Below are positions 54,514 to 60,138 of a stretch of 60,138 nt of DNA, one piece after another (position 1 is the stretch's first letter; every line of letters begins with the position of its first letter). The notes under the pieces were generated by a model that worked only from the letters and a program-made list of their open reading frames with translations, did not search any database and was not told the DNA's origin. The stretch comes from Chromatiales bacterium. Its GTDB lineage: Bacteria; Pseudomonadota; Gammaproteobacteria; Xanthomonadales; SZUA-36. The stretch is taken from the NCBI GenBank assembly GCA_024640045.1, contig JAHEFS010000228.1:1-60138 (forward strand), in the 5' to 3' direction. The translations under genes and the position numbers were made by a program.

Positions 54514-56007
54514 ATGCTGGAAAAGACCACCCAAAACTGGAAATCACAGGCTGAAGAGCTGGATATAGAGTCGCGAGCGTTCATCAACGGCCGTTTTGTC
54601 GATGCTGTCTCGGGAGAGACCCGCACCTGTTTCAACCCGGCGGATGGATCGCGGCTGGCAGAAGTTGCCTGCTGCGGGCCGGAGGACGCTGACGTGGCGG
54701 TCGCCGGCGCCCGGGCCGTCTTCGAACGCGGCGACTGGGCCAAAATGGCGCCTGCCGACCGCAAGCGAATACTTGTCCAGTGGGCGGAGTTGATCGAGCA
54801 AAATACCGAAGAGTTAGCCTTGCTGGAGTGTCTGGATGTAGGCAAACCCATTTCGGACACGGTCAACGTGGATGTGCCCTCAGCCGTACGAACGATCCGC
54901 TGGAGTGGTGAGGCGATCGATAAGGTTTATGACGAAATTCCACCGACTCCCGCAGATACGCTAGCGCTCATCCAACGCCTGCCGCTGGGGGTGGTGGCCG
55001 CCATCGTGCCGTGGAACTTCCCCCTGTCGACCACGGCCTGGAAGTTGGCGCCATCACTGGCCACTGGTAACTCGGTGGTGCTCAAGCCAGCTTCCGCCAC
55101 GCCACTGTCCGCACTCTATATTGCCCGGCTTGCAGCCGAGGCGGGACTGCCGGAAGGCGTGCTGCAAGTGCTGCCCGGGCCGGGCGGCAGCATGGGCAAG
55201 CACCTTGCCCTGCACATGGATATCGACGGCCTGACTTTTACCGGGTCGACACCGGTCGGCCAACTTTTGATGCAGTATTCGGGGAAGTCCAACCTCAAGC
55301 GGACTTTCCTCGAGTTGGGCGGCAAAAGCCCCAACATCGTCTTTGCCGACGCCAATCTTGACAAGGCCGCAGCCATGGCCGCGGCGGCGGTTTTCTATAA
55401 CGGGGGGCAGACCTGCACCGCCGGCACCCGCCTGATCGTGGAGGAGAAAATTCTGGACGCATTCATGGACAAGGTGACAGGCCATGCCGCGAAGTGGATG
55501 CCGGGCAACCCCCTCGATCCGGCAACCCGCATGGGCCCGATGATCGACGAAGCCCAGCACAACAACGTTGCGGAATACGTAAAAATCGGCCACGAAGAAG
55601 GCGCGGTGCTGACCTTCGGCGGCAATCGCGTTTTGGACGAGACCGGCGGCTACTATCATGAACCCACCATTTTCTGCCGCGTTAGCAACCAGATGCAAAT
55701 CGCCCAGGAAGAAATATTCGGCCCGGTGTTGTCAGTGATTCCTTTTGCTGATGTCGAGGAGGCCGTCAACATTGCCAATGATTCCATTTACGGTCTGGCT
55801 GGTGCCGTCTGGAGTAATGACATCAACACCGCGCATAGTGTCGCTGCGGCTGTGCGAGTCGGCACGATGGGCATCAACAACTATTTTGGCGGTGATATCA
55901 CGGTGCCTTTTGGCGGCTTCAAACAAAGCGGCAATGGCCGGGACAAGTCGATCCACGCTTTCCACGATTACACCGAACTGAAAACCACCTGGATCGAGTT
56001 CGAGTAA
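54514..56007 (+). CDS. puuC: PuuC-like NAD(P) aldehyde dehydrogenase
   Basis: The 497-residue enzyme oxidises aminobutyraldehyde-type aldehydes. The catalytic Cys301 is in NGGQTCTAGTRL and the general base Glu267 is in FLELGGKSPNIVFAD. The N-terminal pattern SRAFINGRFVDA, GVFERGDW-like AVFERGDWAKM, and EAIDKVYDEIPPT agree closely with E. coli PuuC, a gamma-glutamyl-gamma-aminobutyraldehyde dehydrogenase. It would complete the putrescine route begun by SpuC 12 kb away. It is followed 43 bp later by the MATE gene. Confidence 0.88.
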   Translation: MLEKTTQNWKSQAEELDIESRAFINGRFVDAVSGETRTCFNPADGSRLAEVACCGPEDADVAVAGARAVFERGDWAKMAPADRKRILVQWAELIEQNTEELALLECLDVGKPISDTVNVDVPSAVRTIRWSGEAIDKVYDEIPPTPADTLALIQRLPLGVVAAIVPWNFPLSTTAWKLAPSLATGNSVVLKPASATPLSALYIARLAAEAGLPEGVLQVLPGPGGSMGKHLALHMDIDGLTFTGSTPVGQLLMQYSGKSNLKRTFLELGGKSPNIVFADANLDKAAAMAAAAVFYNGGQTCTAGTRLIVEEKILDAFMDKVTGHAAKWMPGNPLDPATRMGPMIDEAQHNNVAEYVKIGHEEGAVLTFGGNRVLDETGGYYHEPTIFCRVSNQMQIAQEEIFGPVLSVIPFADVEEAVNIANDSIYGLAGAVWSNDINTAHSVAAAVRVGTMGINNYFGGDITVPFGGFKQSGNGRDKSIHAFHDYTELKTTWIEFE

Positions 56008-56049
56008 GGTCATCTCGTGACGATCCGGGCATGGCTTTAGCAGCCGGGC

Positions 56050-57396
56050 ATGACGGGTGACGCGCGCCACGATCTGACCCAGGGCCCTGTCGCGGGGCAT
56101 CTGCGACGCCAGGCCACACCGTTTGCATTGGGCCTGGTCGCGATTTTTTCGTTCGAGGCCGTCGATATGTTTTTCATCTCCCGTTTGGGGGATGCACCAT
56201 TGGCGGCTATCAGCTTCTGCTTCCCGGTGATCTGGCTGATCTACGCGATTGGAATCGGTTTCGAGGCGGGGGCCGCATCCTGCGTGTCTCGGGCAGTGGG
56301 TCGCGGCGATAATGCTCAGGCCCGGCGCCTCACCACCGACACCGCCGCGCTCGCCGGCGGCGTGGCACTGCTGATCTGCCTGGTCGGCCTGGCCAGCATC
56401 GAGCCGATTTTCACCCTGCTCGGGGCCACGCCCGACCTGATGCCGCTGATCCGCGTCTACATGACAACCTGGTACTGGGTGGCCCCGCTTGATGTGATCC
56501 TATGGTCTTCCCTGGCCGCGATGCGGGCCCGTGGCAACACGCTGCTGGAAAGCAAGATCATCACAGCCGCGGCACTGCTCAACCTGGCGCTCGACCCCAT
56601 ATTCATCTTCGGTCTGTTCGGCTTTCCCAGGCTGGAGATGCAGGGGGCCGCGCTGGCTACGGTGGTTTCCACCGGCATCATGCTCGCCTTCACCCTGCTC
56701 TATCTGCATGTGCGCTTGCGGGTCTACGCCCGACTGATCGCTCCGTTCCAGGACATCCTCGCTTCCTGGAAGCACATGCTGCATATCGGCATCCCGGCGA
56801 TCGCCACCAACGCCATCGTGCCGCTGTCCAGCGCCATCGTGGTATCCATGATTGCTCGCTTCGGGAGCGACGCCGTCGCCGGCTATGGGGTGGCCATGCG
56901 CGTGGAGCCGATATTCCTGATCCCGTTTTACGCCCTGTCCGCCGTTTCCAGCCCATTTTTTGGACAGAATTTCGGCGCCGGCCAGCTCGATCGCCTGGTC
57001 GAGGCCCGTCGCGTCGTGGCGCGTTTTTGCCTGGCCTTTGGCCTGGGCCTGGCCGCGCTTCTGTGGTTGCTGGCCCGACCACTGGCGGGCCTGTTCAGTG
57101 ACACGCCCCAGATACTGCAAGTCGCGGTTCAATACCTGTACCTCGTGCCTCTTTCCTACGGGGCGTACGGTCTCGTCATGTCGACCAATGCTTCTTTCAA
57201 CGGCATGGGCAAGCCTTTACCGGCGGTCATGATTTCGGCTTCGCGGGTGATCCTGCTGTTCCTGCCGCTGGCCCTGCTCGGGCGCTGGCTGTTTGGCCTG
57301 CCGGGTCTGTTTGCGGCCAGCACGGTGTCCAACCTGACCCTGGGCCTGATCGGCTTTCTGTGGCTGGGGCGCGTGGTCAGGAAGTCACGGGATTAA
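56050..57396 (+). CDS. MATE-family efflux transporter
   Basis: The 448-residue protein has about twelve membrane helices. The N-terminal ATPFALGLVAIFSFEAVDMF and the FFISRLGDAPLAAIS segment are typical of MATE/NorM-like Na+- or H+-driven exporters. GYGVAMRVEPIFLIPFYALS is the matching segment of the second half. It probably exports cationic compounds. It follows the aldehyde dehydrogenase on the same strand and may be cotranscribed. It overlaps the convergent TIM-barrel gene by four bases. Confidence 0.85.
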   Translation: MTGDARHDLTQGPVAGHLRRQATPFALGLVAIFSFEAVDMFFISRLGDAPLAAISFCFPVIWLIYAIGIGFEAGAASCVSRAVGRGDNAQARRLTTDTAALAGGVALLICLVGLASIEPIFTLLGATPDLMPLIRVYMTTWYWVAPLDVILWSSLAAMRARGNTLLESKIITAAALLNLALDPIFIFGLFGFPRLEMQGAALATVVSTGIMLAFTLLYLHVRLRVYARLIAPFQDILASWKHMLHIGIPAIATNAIVPLSSAIVVSMIARFGSDAVAGYGVAMRVEPIFLIPFYALSAVSSPFFGQNFGAGQLDRLVEARRVVARFCLAFGLGLAALLWLLARPLAGLFSDTPQILQVAVQYLYLVPLSYGAYGLVMSTNASFNGMGKPLPAVMISASRVILLFLPLALLGRWLFGLPGLFAASTVSNLTLGLIGFLWLGRVVRKSRD

Positions 57397-58238
57397 GACG
57401 CGAACGCGGTCTCGCTCCAGGTTTCTTCCACCCATTTGCGAATCTTGAGAGCTTCGACCCAGCGGTCGGAAAGCTCCCGACCCTGTGCATCGGTCATGGC
57501 ATAAGGCGGCGGCCCGAGCTCGCACAGAAAATGCAGGGTTGCTCCCTCCGCATTGCGTTCCCGCCACATCCCGATACCCTCCCGCCACCATTGCCGGAAC
57601 TGCGCCACCCAGTCGGCGTGCTGCGGAAAGTCAATCTGCACCTGGACCTGTTCGCGGTTGGCAATACGGCCCTGGAAACAGTCGGAACGGCGCAGAATAC
57701 GCTGCATGAATTCATGATCACGCGCGGACAGCGGCAGCCGCATCTCGCGGTCGATGACGTAATGTGACAAGTCGGCGCACAGGCGCATGTCCGGCACCTG
57801 CTCAATCAGTTGCAGCGTAAAGTAGAGGTCATTGAGGGTGCAGTCACGGTGTGTTTCGAACAGCACCGTCAGACCTGCCGCTTCGGCGTCCGCCATCCAC
57901 CGGCGAATGACCGGCACGGCTTCAGGCACGGTCAGTGGCATGACCTGGCCGATCACGTTCACCAGGCAGGCATCGAGTTCCAGCGCCAGGTCCAGCAGCG
58001 GCGTAAGTTCGTCCACGGTCGCGGGAAACGCGTTGACCATGCACTTGAGCCCGAATTGGCGATACAGCGGCGCGAGCTTGCGGCAGTCCTCGATCTCATG
58101 CACCGCGGGATCGATGCACAAGCCGTGGTAACCCGCCTCGGCCGCCATGCGGAAATTTTCTTCCATCGGGCGTTCCGGTCGGCCGGGCTGGCGCAACTCC
58201 ATCGCCCACAACGACTGGAAAATTTCGAGGTGTTGCAC
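57393..58238 (-). CDS. Sugar phosphate isomerase/epimerase-like TIM barrel
   Basis: The 281 residues fit the xylose-isomerase-like TIM barrel family (AP endonuclease family 2 fold). Visible pieces are EAGYHGLCIDPAVHEIEDC, VLFETHRDCTLNDLY with the metal glutamate and histidine, and LCADLSHYVIDREM with the metal aspartate and histidine. Real substrates of such proteins range widely, from keto-sugars to inositol. It starts four bases after the desaturase stop, so the two are one operon. The link between them is unknown. Confidence 0.82.
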   Translation of the reverse strand: MQHLEIFQSLWAMELRQPGRPERPMEENFRMAAEAGYHGLCIDPAVHEIEDCRKLAPLYRQFGLKCMVNAFPATVDELTPLLDLALELDACLVNVIGQVMPLTVPEAVPVIRRWMADAEAAGLTVLFETHRDCTLNDLYFTLQLIEQVPDMRLCADLSHYVIDREMRLPLSARDHEFMQRILRRSDCFQGRIANREQVQVQIDFPQHADWVAQFRQWWREGIGMWRERNAEGATLHFLCELGPPPYAMTDAQGRELSDRWVEALKIRKWVEETWSETAFAS

Positions 58239-58242
58239 GACC

Positions 58243-59280
58243 TCAGAAGCTCATCAGAAAGGAAACAGCGTTGCCACCGTAAACTTCACCGGCGCGTACC
58301 GCCTGCAGGTAGTCTTCCTGCATGGGCGAGGGCCGACCGTCGAGGTCGCCACCTTGGTGCAACACCCGCTGCACACGATACCTGTGGTAAATCTTCAGCT
58401 GGGTGCGGAACGGAATCACCCGGGCTGGATCACCGCTGATGTGTTCCTTGTGATAGGCCGGCAGGCGGTACCACGGCAAGGTCGGGCGGGCGTGATGCGC
58501 GTTGTGCCAGCCAAAATTCAGCGTCAGCCAGTTGAGCCATTCATGCTCGAATGACAAGGGATTGCTGAACGTGTGCAGCTGCTCGGTCGAGCGTCCGCCA
58601 AAACGCGACGGTGCGTTTTCAACGAACAGGATCGCATTGGCGCCGTAGTCATGCTGCAGGCTGTCCATAAAACGCAGCACGTGCATCATGAGCATATAAG
58701 CAACCATATAGAGAATTGCGGCTTTTGGCGCCAACAGCAGCACGGTGAAGAAAAGGCCACCACGAACCAGCAGGGTTAGTACGTTGCGGAGCCGGTGCAG
58801 TTCTCGGCCCGGAACGATGAAGGCATTGAACACCAGGATGAAATGCATCATCAGGTCATGCGCAGGGATATAGAACCACTCGAAAAACTGGATCATCCTT
58901 GCCAGCCACGGGTGACGGTGCAGGAATTCATCGTAGAGGAACCAGACCGAATCATCGTTATCCATGTGGTGGCGAAAATGCTTGTAACGGATGTCTTCGT
59001 AGGTGGTATAGAACGAGCCGCTGATCCAGTTCAGCAGCTCTCCCAGCACCGCGTTGGGGCGATTGCTGCGAAAAATGGTGTTGTGCCCGCACTCGTGGAT
59101 GAGATAGGCGGCAATGGTCATCGCATGCGCCAGCCACAAGGTGGCCAGGGCATTGACCCACCATGCTTCAGCAAACAGGCCCCGCAACCCCAGGACGTAT
59201 CCGCTCAAGGCATACAGCAGGGCGCCACCGTGATAAACGATGCCGGCCGGCTCGTGGAATTTCGTAACGATCGCTCTCAT
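58243..59280 (-). CDS. Fatty-acid desaturase/hydroxylase-like di-iron membrane protein
   Basis: Three histidine boxes define the family: HECGHN in the first helical pair, FRHHMDND after YKHFRHH, and HNAHHARP near the C-terminus. Hydrophobic helices lie at about residues 15-60 and 140-185. ATG 59280 gives 345 residues and starts MRAIVTKFHEPAGI; ATG 59331 is a close alternative, and the longer frame to 59451 is less likely because it runs through the divergent gene's start. It could act on acyl chains, alkanes or terpenoids. It is divergent from the FAD oxidase gene and heads an operon with the TIM-barrel gene. Confidence 0.83.
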   Translation of the reverse strand: MRAIVTKFHEPAGIVYHGGALLYALSGYVLGLRGLFAEAWWVNALATLWLAHAMTIAAYLIHECGHNTIFRSNRPNAVLGELLNWISGSFYTTYEDIRYKHFRHHMDNDDSVWFLYDEFLHRHPWLARMIQFFEWFYIPAHDLMMHFILVFNAFIVPGRELHRLRNVLTLLVRGGLFFTVLLLAPKAAILYMVAYMLMMHVLRFMDSLQHDYGANAILFVENAPSRFGGRSTEQLHTFSNPLSFEHEWLNWLTLNFGWHNAHHARPTLPWYRLPAYHKEHISGDPARVIPFRTQLKIYHRYRVQRVLHQGGDLDGRPSPMQEDYLQAVRAGEVYGGNAVSFLMSF

Positions 59281-59360
59281 GGCTCTTGGGTCAACTCCGC
59301 TGTCTGCACTATTATCAACTCGAGACCGCATAGCCGCCAGCCCCGACAAGCCAATCACCC

Positions 59361-60138
59361 ATGCATCAACCGACCTCAAGAGATGAAGCCTTCTATCGCG
59401 CCCAGAGTTACTGGCTGGACTCGCTCGAAAAAGACCTCGCACCTCGGGCACCCCTGACGCGTCGGCGTACGGCTGACGTCGTCATTATTGGCGCTGGTTT
59501 CACCGGCCTGTGGACAGCCTACTACCTGAAACGACACGCTCCGATGCTGGACGTCGTGGTCCTTGAAGCAGATATTGCCGGATTCGGCGCCTCGGGTCGT
59601 AATGGTGGCTGGGCCAGTGCCTACCTGGCGGGCATCGAGGCTATGGCGGCCGACCCCGTTCGGCGAGAAGGGGCGCTGCGACTGCAGCAGATGATGATCG
59701 AAACGGTGCCGGAAATCGCACAGGTGGCCAACACGGAAGGCATCAACTGCCATTTCGAGCAATCCGGGCACCTGGCGGCTGCGGTGTTGCCCGCGCAAGA
59801 CGTAAGGCTAAGGGAGCACGTGGACGAGTTGCTCCAACTGGGTTTCAGCACGGATGACTGTCATTATCTGAATGCGCGCGAACTCGACGAAAAAATTCAC
59901 ATCGATGGTGCACTTGGCGGAATGTTCATGGCCCATTGCGCGGCCATAGATCCAGCTCGCCTGGTGCGTGGCCTGGCATCCGCGGTCGAAAGGCAAGGCG
60001 TGGCTGTTTACGAAAACACGCCCGCCACACACTTCGGCCCGGGTGTGGTGAACACACCATATGGGCTGGTCTGCACCGAACACATACTGATCGCGACCGA
60101 GGGCTACAGCGGTTCACTGTCTCAGATGAGACGCAAGC
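59361..60138 (+). CDS. puuB: FAD-dependent amine oxidase, PuuB-like (3' truncated by the window edge)
   Basis: The first 259 residues are present; no stop is reached. The Rossmann motif VVIIGAGFTGLWTAYYLK (residues 40-57) binds FAD. FGASGRNGGWASAYLAG is the DAO-family segment after it, and E. coli PuuB (gamma-glutamylputrescine oxidase) shares this start layout (YRAQSYWLDSLE at residues 12-23). Glycine or dimethylglycine oxidase-like members are the main alternative. The context of PuuC, PuuD and SpuC-like genes supports a polyamine role. Confidence 0.83.
   Translation, partial: MHQPTSRDEAFYRAQSYWLDSLEKDLAPRAPLTRRRTADVVIIGAGFTGLWTAYYLKRHAPMLDVVVLEADIAGFGASGRNGGWASAYLAGIEAMAADPVRREGALRLQQMMIETVPEIAQVANTEGINCHFEQSGHLAAAVLPAQDVRLREHVDELLQLGFSTDDCHYLNARELDEKIHIDGALGGMFMAHCAAIDPARLVRGLASAVERQGVAVYENTPATHFGPGVVNTPYGLVCTEHILIATEGYSGSLSQMRRK

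Overview
The window reads as a chromosomal segment of a heterotrophic, probably marine, Gram-negative gammaproteobacterium. The evidence is the classical gammaproteobacterial order rpsB-tsf-pyrH-frr-uppS-cdsA-dxr-rseP-bamA-skp-lpxD-fabZ-lpxA-lpxB-rnhB, lipid A and BAM genes, a TonB-dependent receptor, and several TPR, TIR and sulfotransferase proteins. A placement near Woeseiaceae or related Chromatiales-like lineages is my impression from protein style and is not proven. TTG and GTG starts are common.

Layout. 1-3.6 kb: tail of an unidentified gene, then pdhABC for a 2-oxoacid dehydrogenase. 3.7-4.4 kb: a membrane/TPR protein. 4.4-19.6 kb: the long plus-strand growth and envelope cluster (translation factors, UMP kinase, undecaprenyl and CDP-DAG synthesis, MEP pathway, RseP, BamA, Skp, lipid A). 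The usual dnaE-accA continuation is absent after rnhB. 19.6-21.6 kb: minus-strand yihY-tlpA-acyP. 22.0-23.8 kb: a CheY-like receiver with a CheC-like protein, then an ArsC-family protein and a DUF2069 membrane protein. 23.8-29 kb: a 958-residue secreted orphan, a one-domain asparaginase-like protein, DUF445 and Mpo1-like membrane proteins, and tRNA-Val(CAC), whose 3' end is repeated 136 bp downstream.

29.4-38.1 kb is accessory in character: a membrane TolB-like/TPR protein, a lipoprotein, a TIR-transmembrane-TPR protein, DUF3224, a MazG-like pyrophosphohydrolase and a KatG with a signal peptide. 38.4-39.1 kb is a small membrane-protein/XRE-regulator operon with inverted repeats in its promoter.

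39.1-60.1 kb is dominated by amine and secondary catabolism. A minus-strand operon (spuC-like aminotransferase, agmatinase, PuuD-like hydrolase, six-helix membrane protein) could take agmatine to putrescine and 4-aminobutanal. A PuuC-like aldehyde dehydrogenase and a PuuB-like FAD oxidase lie 12-17 kb away. Between them are an MFS transporter, a secreted Cys-rich protein, a trimethylamine-dehydrogenase-like flavoprotein that lacks the covalent-FMN cysteine, a beta-propeller-like protein, a TonB receptor, an Asp/Asn beta-hydroxylase, a MITE-like repeat, a TPR-sulfotransferase, a MATE exporter, a TIM-barrel protein and a desaturase. All functions are inferred from sequence alone.
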